Under the pieces are notes generated by a model. The model ran no database searches. It worked only from the letters and a program-made list of their open reading frames with translations, and was not told where the DNA came from. A stretch of 64,000 nt of DNA from Alnus glutinosa. Its lineage: Eukaryota > Streptophyta > Magnoliopsida > Fagales > Betulaceae. Positions 10,723-23,225 of this stretch are shown here, piece after piece. The DNA is taken from positions 6,823,071 to 6,887,070 of the forward strand of contig NC_084893.1 in the NCBI RefSeq assembly GCF_958979055.1, given 5' to 3'. The translations under genes were made by a program, and so were the position numbers. The stretch's first letter is position 1, and each line of letters opens with the position of its first letter.

Positions 10723-12346
10723 CTATCAAACAAAGTGAATGAATTGCTATTAGCAAATGTATCTAGTGTAAAAGTAAGGATCAATGTAGCATTCAGGAAG
10801 GCTTTGGTTATTATTGAACCACCTCCACACTAACCTCACCCGAAGGAAAAGAAAAAGAAAGTATGAACTGCTAGTTGTGATTCAAATGAGTTCCAAGTTG
10901 AAGGGATTGTTATAAGAGAACTAGATTTTGCGCTTGAGGTATTCTTGGCCACTTCAAAAAGAATCACTGGTCATACCTATAGAAGAAGGGAAAAAGAAGA
11001 ATCAGATTCTGCTAAAACTACGTTTAGAATTGAGCTAATTATGTTATTTATCAATGAAAAAGGCAGCCTTTTTTTTGGCATAATATGCTAGGCTATTAAG
11101 AAAAAAAAATCAGGATTAAATGAGAGGCAACTGCGATTCACCTAAGCTACCTCATTCTTTACACTAAATGAGATGGGAATGGCTTACACATTACATTAGA
11201 GATGAATGGGAGGTTTGAAAGATTGATAATTAGCACGCTTATAAACCCAGCTTGGAAACTATGAGAAACCTAATAAACATATAAAAAATTCAAAAAAGAA
11301 AGAATATCCAATTAATCCGAAAAGCTTATAAAATGGCAGGAAACTGGACACTTAACGCATATCAAGCTAAGAAATGATAACAAAAAGTTTACTACATTTT
11401 TATGATCTGCTTTCATAACACAAAGTTTATATTGGAAAGAGACAAAAATTAACTTGCTTACTAACCCAGATTATATAAAGGTAAATTATACCATACATCC
11501 CTGTGTTTAGGACCGTTTCTAACTAGGATCCCTCAGTCTTTTAACTATTCTAAGCACATCCCTTGAAGTAACCCAATTTCAAATCCACTCTTCCATCCCA
11601 TTCCAGTCTGATTTACCAAAGAGAATTAGTTCTTCTTTTTTTTTTTTTGTTCTTTTTTCTGTTTCAATTGTGCCCACAGCCAAACCCAATATTTCCACTG
11701 TTCATCGGCAAAGAAACCAATCGGCGTTCAACTCTGCTCACCCATAAACCACACGCCGCCAAAGACTAACCACAACCAGCGATTACATTCTTTCTTTTTT
11801 CTTTGGGTTTAAATAAGCAAACAAATTAAGCTTTTATCCAACATAGCAACAGATAAATTCCCAACCGTAAAATCCAAGCAAGCTATCATTATAAATTTAT
11901 AAGCATAAATGCATATGGGTCATCAACAATTTGTTCTAAACAAAGCCCACACTCTTTGCAGATAACAAAACAAAATTGGTGACAGAAACCAAACAATGCA
12001 ACTACGACCCAGATGAGAAAAAGTAGCAAAGAAAAGTTTGACCAGAAGAGAGAGTTGTAGGCACGTACGGTTCGTCTACGATCTGAAACGCCGATCTGTC
12101 TTCTGCGTTTGTTGGAGAGAAGAGAGAGAGAGGTAGTTTTGGGTTTTTCTTCGTATCAAAATTCAGAGTCCTCGAGAAACACGGAATACACAAGACTGCG
12201 TTTCGGTACCGATAAAAGTACGAACTGGATTCCGTCGGCATCGTTTTGGTTGGGGTAGCTGCGTGAGGTAGTTGGTTACGGTCGGCATAGTTACCCAAAT
12301 ACTCTTTGTTTCCAATCACAATTACTCAATTGCCATACATTTTTTT
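10723..12346 (-). other. Putative 5' leader intron, leader exon and promoter of the diphosphatase gene
   Basis: The proposed intron spans 10723-12068. The leader exon (about 12069-12170) has a CTCTCTCTCT tract and CAACAAACGCAG-type leader sequence typical of plant 5' UTRs. A diverged repeat of the kind 'CCATACATCCCTGTGTTTAGG' lies near 11491. No other coding sequence was seen. Confidence 0.4.
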
Positions 12347-13000
12347 GGATAATTGCACCGTTGGTCCCTGTGGTATACTATAATTATTTTTCATTCCTTA
12401 TAGTTTAAAAAGTTCATGGGAGGTCCTCGTGATATGCAATAATTGCAAATCGATCCCCGGCGTCAAATTCTGTTAAATTTTTTAACAGATTCCGTCAAAT
12501 GCCACGTCAGCGACACGTGTCGTCAATAAGATGACGACATATGTCCACCGTAATAAAAAAAATATAAATTTTTTTAAAAAAATAAAAATACTTATTTTTT
12601 AAAAAAAAATTCAAAAAAATTCAAAAAAAAAAAACTGAAGGGGCCGGCCACCCCCAGTGGCTGCAGGGGGTGGCCGGCTCCTTCGGTCTTTTTTGTTTTG
12701 TTTTTTTTTTTTGAATTTTTTTTATTTTTTATTTTAAAAAAATAAGTATTTTTATTTATTTTTTAATAAATTTATATATTTTTATTACGGTAGACACGTG
12801 TCGCCATCTTATTGGCGACACGTGTCGCTGACGTGGCATTTGACGAAATCTGTTAAAAAAGTTAATAGAATTTGACACAGGGATCGATTTGCAATTATTG
12901 CATATCACGAGAACCTCCCATGAACTTTTTAAACCATAGGGAGTGAAAAATAATTATGGTATACCACATATACCACAGGGACCAATAGTGCAATTATTCC
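12347..13000. mobile_element. Foldback MITE with full-length inverted arms
   Basis: The 654-bp element is an almost complete palindrome. The ends are GGATAATTGCACCGTTGGTC and the complement of GGAATAATTGCACTATTGGT; the arms are about 290 bp each. The centre is a tight GC-rich hairpin (GGGGCCGGCCACCCCC / GGGGGTGGCCGGCTCC, about 12640-12685). It is flanked by an 11-bp direct repeat, TACATTTTTTT, at 12336-12346 and 13001-13011. G-box-like ACACGTGTCG occurs in both arms. No coding capacity. The target length points to the Mutator superfamily, but low complexity makes this tentative. Confidence 0.8.
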
Positions 13001-13011
13001 TACATTTTTTT

Positions 13012-14966
13012 TACCCCTTTTTCACTTTTAATTCAAATGTTTAAAAATTGACTATATATCCTAACGAAGTTTTGGAAATTCTCAATGCAACACATCTGTT
13101 AACTATTTTCTTTTTTCTTTTTTTGGCAAAAAATAACTCACGTGCGCCACACGTGTTTTTTCATGTAAACTTTTCAAAATTGCGTAACCTGTACGCATTA
13201 AATTTTCAAAATAACTCTATTTTTTTTAAAAAAAAAAAAAAAAAAAAAAACAAAATATTGGGGGTTTTACGAACACCCAGTTTGAGAAGTCAAATAATTA
13301 CGGAAGTGGTTACATTGAAAATTATTGAAAAATTTTAGAAACTTGGTTGAGGTATATACCGTATATTGTCAATTTTTAAACATTAAAAAGAATATAAAAA
13401 AAAGTGGTAAAACCTTTTCTGTTTTTTTTTTTTTAAGGGGTAAAATATATTTTTCCTTTTATTTTGGATTGCGGCCTTATTTGGCAAACAACAAAAAAAA
13501 AAATTTTACTTTAGTTGTATATTTCTCAATTCTTAATAACAATCAATATCAAAATATTTTGACTTTTTTTTACTATTTATATCATATCAATAATTTTTTA
13601 TTACTATTCAAATAAAAAAAAACTACTACAATATAAAAACTTTTACTTTTCTATTAAAAAAAAAAAAAAAAAAAAAAATTTACTTTATATCACATTTATC
13701 AATTTTTACTATTTTTACTAACTTCAAAATGAAAGACCTATTATTTTGTTTTACACGGTATTTTACCAAAGAAGGCCGCAATTCTAAGAACTCGCCGGCA
13801 CGATATGCTAGGATGAGACGTGGGGCCATGACGGCCTCTGTTGGGGATCCAATCAGCACGCAACAAGCCCAAGGACTATAAGGAGCATCAAAATTTAGCT
13901 TAGGTGCTGAAAAAAGAAATTATAAAAGAATTACAACACATGCGTCGTTTTTTCCCTTTTTCAACGAACACTTAGAAATAAACTATCGAAAAATGTCCGC
14001 CTAATAACAAAAATACTCTTCTTAAAATTATTATTTTTTAAAAAATTATTTAAAAAAAATATAAAATAACAAAAAATTATACAAATTTTTTTTTTTTTTT
14101 TTTTTTTAATTTATATAGACATTTTTGTCTTATTGAAAAAATGCATTGTCATTTTTATCTTTTTGTTAATCTTACAGAGAATATTGATATGTTTTTGTAG
14201 TTTGAGGTGAGACACTAACATAATTAGTAGTTTAGAAAGAACATTAACAATTAAGTAGTAATTTGAGATAATATAAATATTTTTTCCTAAATATTATAAT
14301 TGTTTTACAACACCTAAATCAATTCCATCCGTTGTTACCATGTTAGTAGTCCAACAGGCCAGTTCACTCCTTCATAGAACCGGCCCTCTTGCTGTCAACT
14401 TTATTGATTATTTGATGCTTCCTCAAGATAATAGGATCAGAATTTCCTACCCATTCCAAATAAGTGAGCCCTGCACCTCGAATTGACGTGCTATTCAAAT
14501 AGCCAAGTAAAGGAGATTCTTATTCTAAAATACATCCACACCTTTATATTGCATAACCCCTCTCTCTCTCTCTCTCTCTCTCTCCTAAATTGAAATTGAT
14601 TACACACATATATAGACTTAGATTTATATGGATTGATCTGAAACAACTGTAAAAACATAATTGAAATGGTGGGTCTGAAAGAACGCGGAGAATGAAGTGA
14701 GCAGATAAATCATGTTACCGTACTGTGGCAGCTGTACAGTTGGAATAGGAAAGATTAAAATTGCAATTTCATTCTTCCTATAAAAATCTAAACACTAAGC
14801 TATGTTGTGAACAAATAAATTTGATCAATTTAAGATCTTTTACAACAAAATTCTGGCAAAGAAAACTTCGCTGGAAGGGCAGATTTATAACCAACTTGCA
14901 TTCACGGCTCATCTGTGAAAAGGAAGCACTAGCTATTGTTCTTGTTCTTGTGAAAGCCAGCTTTCC
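13012..14966. other. Intergenic, homopolymer-rich, with a dispersed repeat
   Basis: Many A and T runs. The segment about 13540-13730 (TATATCATATCAATAATTTT, ACTATTCAAATAAAAAAA, ACTTTTCTAT) resembles 25395-25580, so it is a dispersed repeat. A (CT)n tract lies at 14560-14584. The part right of about 14500 is downstream of the quinolinate synthase stop. No gene was recognised. Confidence 0.55.
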
Positions 14967-17900
14967 TCAACTTAATGGCATTGACTTCCCGTTGCCATAT
15001 GGATGATGGATCTGATGGACAAGCGTCTCCGGCAATTGCTTCGTAGCCTAGAAAAAAAATATGCAAAGAAGGTGAATCTAAAACCCAGAACGTACGTTGT
15101 ACATAATGATAAAGATACAAGACTTCATTTCATGATAACGTACCTGGAAGTGTCTCATGTGCAAGATCGGTTCACACCCAACATCTGCAACTGAATTTCC
15201 ATTAGGGGTTTGGAATTTAAATCTCTCTGCTTCGTATGCCGTCAGAATATTTTTCTCGTCGGGTAGTTGGTGGCAAACTTTTAGAAGTGAGCTTAGAGAA
15301 TTCATCTGGCAAATGACAGTTAAAACAAGATGAGAAGAAGCCCAAACTTCAAGCATCACTTTGAAAATAATTAGACGAAAGAGCTGAAGGGTGGGCTTCT
15401 GAATCTCATTTATTCTAGAAACCCTGAAGCCCTTCCCCAAGCGTTACTGTGTTTTAGGCACAGAACATTTTGCCCGTATTCCTAGTCTTTCTGAGAAAAT
15501 GTATATCATTGTAAACCGCATAGCCTAGTTTGAGGTGTACAGCCCGCCCAAAATGCAATGGCAAACAATATACATGCTTGCATGCACATTGAGACATGCA
15601 GCAGATAGTCTAATCTGATAATAGAAAGAAACAATGAAATCTATGCAGTTAAAAGCACTACATGCTCACCTTCATGTATGGACAGGATGCACAGCCTCCA
15701 TTGATAGAACATCCCTCTCCACTAGCCACTCCAGGTATAACAGGTAGGATAATGTCACCCATTTTAACCGACGATTTTGATGATGTACTTGTCATTGAGT
15801 CTGATGAAACTGGAAACACTATTTCAACCTTGATTTTTGCAGAGGGCGATCCAGAACCTAACAAATTGCGAACTGCTGCAACAATTGAAGTCACCATTCC
15901 GGTTTCTGTTCCTAATACAAATTGGAGGTGGTCATTGACATTTCTATCTAAAGCCTCCTGAACCCTCTGTTTTATAAAATCTAGTATGCTTTGGGTGGAA
16001 CCAACAATGCCCATTCCTCTTCTCTTTGCTTCCATTGCCAAAGAAAACATTTCTCCAGGGACCTCAAAATGAGCAGTAAGGAATGCATCACAGTACATTT
16101 CATTTATCTTCTCTACAACTTCATGTCCAAATAGGTGATGTACAATGCACGTTCCTTCCTGATATGAGAACATATAATCAGCATATAAAATAAAAAAGCA
16201 GTCCTAGGGTCCATATCTGTAAAGGCAAGATTAAACAAAGAATAATGATATACTGTTGTTTTGCTAGCTATGTTTACAAATGTTAGCCAATGAAAGAGTA
16301 GCAGAGATGGCAAATTAGAAGCAACGTTTTACCAATTATTGAGTAACATCACTGGAAATAGTCCTATGCTCTGAAACTATGAGCCCGGCAATAGTACTTA
16401 TTAGCTATTAGCAATTATAGATTTATTTTTATTCACAGTATGCTTTCCTTCATGTAGGTGAAGTTGGTCAAGAGAGACTACCATGTACTAAAGCTCAATC
16501 ACCAGAAAGCAAAGCAGATCATCAACTGGGAACAAATTCCTTTGTTAACAAATATTCATGTGATGGCCAATCATTTTTTCTATATGCATCAATTATATTA
16601 CGTCCCCTATATTGTACTATCTCTATACAGTGAAATGGCAAACAAACAAACATTATATAGTTACCATGCCATGAATTGGATAAATTTGCATTACTAGGAA
16701 GTTAAAAATACTGTATTAAAAAAATAGATACAAAAGCCTTGGGATTATGACGAAGAAGAAGAATAAAAAAAGAAACCAAACAAAGGCAAATCCAGGTTTC
16801 ATGGATGCATCAGAGGAATAGTGTCAGCACCCAGTTAATATACAAAGTATTACTATGTCTAAGTTATAATGCCATAAATGCAAATAAACTCGATTCCACC
16901 TTGACTCCCCAAAAAACAAATTTACCTCATAATGGTGCAGGCGAGGTAATAACGATGCAATAGAGTCTCTACAGTGTCCTGGATGTATTTCAGCTATTTC
17001 TTCATCAGTCATCTTGCTCATCTGCTGGAACAACTCTTTAATATTTGCACCCATATAGGAATCAGGCCCATACCAAACATTTAAATCTGGCACTTGATTG
17101 AAAGCCTGCAGAAATATAAGTGACTTGCATTAAAGGAACTAGATTCCTACAAGGGTTGAAACCTTGAGACGCTTGATGCATTAGTATAAGCATTAGAAAT
17201 GCAGGGAGGTGGATGAATACACACTCGTATTACTACCAACCTGCAGAATGGTTTGCACAACATTTGAAGAAGTACAGGTAATTGTTGGCACAAGCTCATG
17301 AGCATATGCTTTTGTCTCTAGTGAAGTATTAATGTAGATGACATGCAAACCAGGCGGAGACCTAGAGGCTGCCTCAAGATAATTCATATATGAAGTGGTA
17401 GCTGCTGCATCTGCCAAGGAACAACCAATGCGTTCATTTGACATCCTGTATACACCAACCTGCACATAAATACCACAAAGCGAAAAATTATCATGAATTG
17501 CTTCTTCAAGAATACAGCTAAATCTATTATGTTTAAAACATGCTTCATTTAATCCTGGCACAAAAGTTGACAGGTAACGACATAAAAGGAACAAGCATTC
17601 TGCCATTAGAACTGCTCATCATCAAATATAGAGATATTTGAGCCCTTGATTTGCAGCAGACTAGGTATAGAAGAAGAATGTTCTATAAAAAAGATTAGCA
17701 AAATCGCTTATGAATTAAGCACTATTAAGCCATCAATTCATATAGCATGATTAGCACCCTCATTTTGATAGTCAAAATCCTGGGCTTGTCCATGCACAAG
17801 TACGCCTCAAAACCTCTCAAACTCATGCACAGCCTAGAGTCTGATCCCAAATTCTAGTTAATAAGTATGATGCTGATCGATCATTGGAACCAGATGCATA

Positions 17901-20900
17901 ACAATTAAATATTTTGCTTACATACTTCCTATCTAAAAATAACAAACTGCAAAATAAAAAGAAATGAGGAAAAAGACTTACATCTCCAAAGCCAGCCTGA
18001 TCAAGGATTGCACGCACATTTTCTGACATAAAATCTACACCCAAAACTGTAATGAATTGGCATCCAGCTTTTGCCATCTTGACAGCCGCATCTGCCATTA
18101 CCAATGAATCAGAAATATGAATGTGCGGCCAATGTTTCTGAGCAGCAGTCAAGATGCCTTGGACTTCAGGATCCATGTAAAAATGTGCAACAACACCAAT
18201 TTTCTTCTCCTTTAGCATGTTGACAAGTTCCTTAACCCTAAACTCATCAGGGAACAAATATCTTGCCTGCAATTAAACTACAAAGGAACTTAGAACTTTA
18301 ATACTGCCAGGAATCATGAGATATAACACAAAGTAAGTAAACAAATATCTATCAGCAATTAAGATTCTACTTTTGCCTCTTAGGGCAAGCACAGCATTAT
18401 AAAGCTCAAATGAAGATCTTCCTTCATCACAAGAAAGGTACCATTATGCCATGCAAGTGGACGTGACTATAAGCAGTCTCCCACGACCATCAGCTAAAAA
18501 AAAATTGGGGGGGGTAGGAGAGAGATATTTTGTGCATCAATGCATATAAAGGGGTAACCTTATCAGGTAAGACATTCTTTCTTTTATATATATAAGTAAA
18601 AGCAAGTTACATACTTCATTATATAAATTACGATTTTTTTTTTAATTTCCTAGTCCCAGATGACACATATGACATGAATTTTTTAATTTTTTTTTTTCCA
18701 CTTACTTAAAATCCCAAGGAAGAGTCTAGCATCACCAAATACGGAACTCAGCTAGGCATGACATTGGAACTTCTAAATGGTGACACTACAAGCTTCTTTA
18801 AGAAGTCTTGGTTTAGATTTGAGCTGAGAACATCAGATCCTCACAAAATAGCAGGCGATAACTAGAATGTCCTCTGTTCCCATCATTTCAGACAGATAAG
18901 CATCTTTGCATTCTAATTTGAGTTGAGACAAATACTTCAGCTTGATAGCCAATAAAATAAAACAAAATAACTTCAACAGCATTGTGCATGGGGACACAAA
19001 ACCAGATAATTGCGGTCGAAGAAATGGGATTATGTAATTAAAAAACTGGCCATAGAATGAACAGATACCCAAATGCTGGGGCAACTTTGATCACTTTGTC
19101 AGGAAATGATTGAAATAAAGAGAACAAAAGAAAAAGGTTTCATTATAAAAATAAACTATGATCCAGCATCACCAAATGTTACCCAGGTTTTAAGAATTGT
19201 TGACGTAATATATATTTTTAATAGGTAAGAATTGTTGACCTAATATAGATTTTATGCATATAAAAGATGTCCCAGATAACCTACAGACCATATATGCCGG
19301 GGCGGAGCCACAGCATACCTTGGGGGGTCCATGGCAACCCCAAGGATTTTAGAAAGCCTTATAAATTTTTTTTCTATATATATTATGGCCTTATAAGGGC
19401 CCCGGCAAGATGAAATGGTGTGAAGGCTTGAAACTTGAAACTTGAAAATGTGGCAGAGCCGTAGAGGATCTGATTCGTGAGAGGGGCAGAGAAAGATTGA
19501 GAGGCTAAGAGAGTCAGAGTAACTGAGAAAGACTTGAAACTTGACTGGTAGTGGGTGTGAAGGTAAAAAGTTGAAGTCATGAGGTGTGAGGTGAGGGCCA
19601 GATTCGTGAAGATCGGAAGGAACTAGATTACTACTCTACTAGAACCATTTTATCTTCTTCATAGACTCATAAAGAAACTAGTAACTAACGAACAAAAAAG
19701 GGCCAGCTTCCAGTCAACTAGTCAAGTTGAGAAAAAAAAAAAACAAAAAGAACTATGTAGAAAGTTGGTCTATATAATCGTAGATGATAGAACTCTCTAT
19801 AAACTAGTATGTAACACTAAAACTTAAAAACTTAGTATTTATATAATAATATTGAAGTTAATTAGTGTGATGAAATTTATTAGTGTAGTAGTGCAAAAAT
19901 TTATTTGGCAAGGAGAAAACTAGGCAGACCTTTTTCAACCGAAGTACTAATTAAAATGCAACACCTTGATTTTTTCTTTTAGAAAATAAAATAAAATTAG
20001 ATAAATTCTTTTTTATTGTGTTCTATCCTTTTCTTCTCCTATTTCATTTTTTGTTTTTATTATTTGTAGCATTCAACTAACACCTGATTGTGTTTGGTTT
20101 GTTTTCAAGAAATCTCTCAAGATAATGTTAATTCCCTAAAATTTACCAATTTTTCTTAGACCCTATTAATTGTGCTTAATTTATTTAGCCATTAGTTAAT
20201 ATTATTATGTATTTGTGATGCCGTTAAATTAAGCTTTTGAATAGTTTCTTTGATTTTAGGATTTTTTTTTTTTTTTTTTTTTGCTAATTTGATTTTTGTA
20301 TAAATGCACACGCACACACATAAATGAAATATATATACATAAATCCGGACCACCCCCCCTCCCCCCCCCCCACCCCCCCAAAACAAAATTTCTTAGCTCC
20401 GCCCCTGCATATATGAGTATGAACTAACTGAAATTATGCAGATCAAGGACGCTATTAGCAAACTCTAGTCGCAAAAGCCCCGTTTTTTTCACTTGACTTC
20501 CATCACAACCCAATCCTATTAAAAAAAAAAAGCAATACTATTCCTTTTGAAACTAACATCGGTCATCAGTCAATTGTCTATCAATAACCCACAAATAATT
20601 CCGAACAACACAACCAAAATTCAACTTTCTACGATCACATAATTCACATTTCACACAAAAAACCCGCAAGCAAATAAAACCAGACACGAATTACCACAAA
20701 CCTGAGCCTCAGCATAGCTCCCCTTGGGTTCTACCCCGTCCGCCGTCACCACCAGCGACGGGAACGGCTCGAAAGGCGGAACCTTTCCGTCGCGCTCCGC
20801 CACCAACGCTCTGGTCCTCTTCTGCATGGTGACCAGCACATTGTGCCACGTGTTAACTCTGGACCTCTCTCTCCCGGGCACTCCCACATTCAAATCCGCC

Positions 20901-21481
20901 AAATCCTCGGTCGTCACCTTCATCACCTCCTCCGGGGCCGCACCGTCGAGAACCCAAACCAGGCACGAGCAGAACCCCTTTGTGATCTCAGAATCACTAT
21001 CGGCGACGAACCGTACCTTCCCGTTCTGGTCCAATCGGGCCTGGAGCCAGACCCGGGCCGTGCAGCCCATGACCCGGTTGGAGTCGACCCGGGCCGCGTC
21101 GTCCATCGGAGGGAGGATTGTCGCGTAGTGGAGCAAGCGCTTGACGCGGTCGATGGGCTCGGAGAGGGACTGGAACTCAGAGACGAGGGAACGGAGCTTC
21201 GAGGAGACGAGGTGGGAGGTCTGCGAGGGAGAGAAGGTAACGGCGGAGCAGGCGAACGGGGAGCTAGGGTTTCGTGGTTGATTGGGTTTCACAGGGTTCG
21301 AGTCCGGTGGTGGAGACTGAATGCATTTGAGGGACTTGTAGAACAACAAGGAAGATTGGGGTCTGTGGAAATGGAGGCGTAAATTGAAAGGGAGAGATTT
21401 GTAATTAGCGTTAGGGTTTGGGCTTGTAGAGAAGAAGGAAGAAGAAGAGGATCTCATGGCCATGGTTGCAGAGGAGTCCAT
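14967..21481 (-). CDS. QS: Plastid quinolinate synthase, SufE-NadA fusion
   Basis: Seven exons, all phase 0: 20702-21481, 17982-18266, 17241-17459, 16926-17105, 15670-16158, 15144-15305, 14967-15047. Together they encode 731 aa, close to the plant family length. Residues 1 to about 80 look like a Ser-rich plastid transit peptide. A SufE domain (about 90-230) carries the persulfide cysteine in VMGCTARVW (Cys140). The NadA domain follows: ARYLFPDEF, VVAHFYMDPEVQG, MSENVRAILDQAGFGD, IGCSLADAA, TCTSSN (Cys417), GTCIVHHLFGHEVVE, and the C-x5-C-x2-C stretch ending in CPYMK (Cys638, 644, 647) that includes an Fe-S cluster ligand. The known reaction condenses iminoaspartate with dihydroxyacetone phosphate to quinolinate, the second step of NAD synthesis in the plastid; SufE feeds cluster assembly. 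All splice sites are GT-AG. The terminal exon (26 aa) is the least conserved part. Intron 1 carries a hAT insertion. Confidence 0.95.
18267..20701 (-). other. Intron 1 of quinolinate synthase (2.4 kb)
   Basis: By far the longest intron of the gene. It holds a 1.1 kb hAT-type insertion (19297-20407), T-rich low-complexity DNA and a G run near 18508. Donor CAG|GTTTGT and acceptor AATTGCAG are intact, so splicing is probably preserved. Confidence 0.85.
19297..20407. mobile_element. Non-autonomous hAT element in quinolinate synthase intron 1
   Basis: A perfect 8-bp target duplication, CATATATG, occurs at 19289-19296 and 20408-20415. The ends are CCGGGGCGGAGCCA and the complement of CAGGGGCGGAGCTA, matching the CAGGGGCGGAGC ends common in plant hAT elements, with one changed base at the left tip. 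A C-rich stretch (20350-20380) lies just inside the right end. No transposase frame. Confidence 0.85.
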
Positions 21482-21507
21482 TGCTCTGCGTTCGTCTGTC
21501 CCTTTTA

Positions 21508-21546
21508 CGTGTTTGTGTTTGTGTTTGTGTTTGTGTTTGTGTTTAT
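21508..21546. repeat. (GTGTTT)n hexamer repeat in the 5' leader region of quinolinate synthase
   Basis: About six GTGTTT units, 27-65 bp upstream of the ATG. On the mRNA strand it reads (AAACAC)n and would lie in the 5' UTR or core promoter. Confidence 0.8.
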
Positions 21547-22321
21547 GTCGGGGAGAGAGAGAGGGTGTATGGGCCTAACAGAGATGTGTGGAGTGAATGG
21601 AGGAAGAGAGGAGAGAAAAGCAGAGCCTTTAAAAGAAAAAGGAGGAAAAAACTGAGGAGAAGACCGAAGAGGCGGGCAGGACTCAGGAGGAAACTACGCG
21701 CGAAGAAGAGAGACGTCTTGAAAATGAAAAGGATCGGATTCAGGGCCAAGGGGGATGTGGAATCGTGGATTGCATTCATGGCCATTGGTCCAACTTTGCT
21801 TTTCCATTTAAGAGCACCACTCGCCATTTATTTTTTTATTTTATTTTTATTTTTTTTGTCTTTTTAGTGCAAAAGCATACTGGCCATGCACTTTTTATTT
21901 TTCACACGGAAATTGAACTTAGTTTTAATCACGTCAACAAAAATTTAAATAAAAAAATAAAAAATAAAATAAAATAAAATAAAAAAAATTGTAAAAGCAA
22001 AATATGGTCCACCGGGTTTTCATGCGTATCAAAACATTTCAGAATCTGATAAATTGGTCCTTTCGACTTTTGAAGGTTATGAGATTGAGACAAGTTACGT
22101 ATTCATCTTCAAATCATTTTCTATCATTTCTATATAATCAAGTTTTAAATTGATTATTGAATTTGTGAAATTTAATACTCACTTTGAATCTCATAAATTC
22201 AATAATAAATTTAAAAACAAGTAGGACGTAGATTTGTATAATTTCTTTATGAGATTAGTGCTTCTGGCTTATTGCCATGGGCCTCATTTGTCACTTGTAA
22301 AAAATAAATATTACTCATTGA
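21547..22321. other. Promoter-side region of quinolinate synthase, no further gene seen
   Basis: A GA-rich stretch, a purine-rich block near 21600-21720 and A/T runs after 21830. Open frames here are compositional. Confidence 0.5.
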
Positions 22322-22890
22322 AAAACATTGCCATGACATGACCTCGATATGTGGGCCCAACCTCGTATTTGAGCTCGAAATCCCCGACATCAGCTAGAAG
22401 AAACTCCTCCTCGACCTCAATCTCAATCTCAAAAGGCTTTTGGCGCAGCAACGAGGGATCTACCGGTGAGTCTTATAGGATCTTTCTGGTGATTTTTTTT
22501 TAATAATTTTGACTTTTGATACTCTTGTTCTTGCTATGACCCTGTGGTGACTGGTAATTTTCGATCTATTTCGTTGATTTGGAGGTGCGTTTGTGTTAGA
22601 AATGAGATTAAATCTTGGGGAATTCTTGTTGAGTCGTGTGTTTCGTAGCTTGTTCCTTGAGACTCTCTTTGAATTTTGGATGCTTTGGACAATGCTTGAC
22701 TACCTTGGCGTTTCAAGGGTTTGCTTTTTTCTGTCTTGAAATATTTTGGGAAAATCCAAGATCTCGTGCCATTGTACAGTTGGTGTTCAGAACTTTTTGG
22801 TTTGATTTCGTCAGTTTTGGTGTTGGATTTTCTGTTTGGTTGCTGAGAGAGGAAGAAAAATATGAAAAATTTTCTTTTTTTTTTTTTCTT
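22322..22890 (+). other. 5'-leader-like fragment with a splice donor, no coding sequence
   Basis: The segment about 22370-22465 (CTCCTCCTCGACCTCAATCT, ending near GTGAGTCTT) resembles the leader exon and donor of a plant gene. No downstream exon was recognised. It could be promoter DNA carried by the adjacent transposon relic. Confidence 0.25.
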
Positions 22891-23225
22891 TCTTTCTTTT
22901 GTACAATAACGTTAAAAATTCATGCCGTTGTGTTAAAAGGACGTAAAATTAACGTCGTTTTTTGTACAAACGACGTTAAAAATCATATCGTTTAACAAAA
23001 TGACGTAAACCATTTTATGTCGTTTGAACACAAACGAAGAAAATTTCCGTCGTTTCTTGTAACAAAGGCCGTTAAAATTTTTTCTCGACCCCAACATTTG
23101 CGACCGATGAAAAACGAAATGAAAAAAAGGACATCAACTGATTGACGTCATTCTTTTCACTATTTACATCGTTTAAAACACGACACCAAACATGCGTCAT
23201 TCTTCTCTTTTTTGTTGTAAAATTA
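22890..23225. mobile_element. CACTA-type transposon relic: subterminal repeats and decayed end
   Basis: Clustered motifs in both orientations (AACGTCGTTT, AAACGACGTTAAAA, ATGTCGTTTGAAC, CCGTCGTTTCTTG) are followed by TCTTTTTTGTTGTAAAA near 23205. That resembles the complement of a CACTACAACAAAAAAGA end with the last bases lost. No transposase is present. Confidence 0.45.

Noticed and set aside
20724-21382. Two long frames antisense to quinolinate synthase exon 1
   Set aside because: Compositional shadows of a GC-rich exon.
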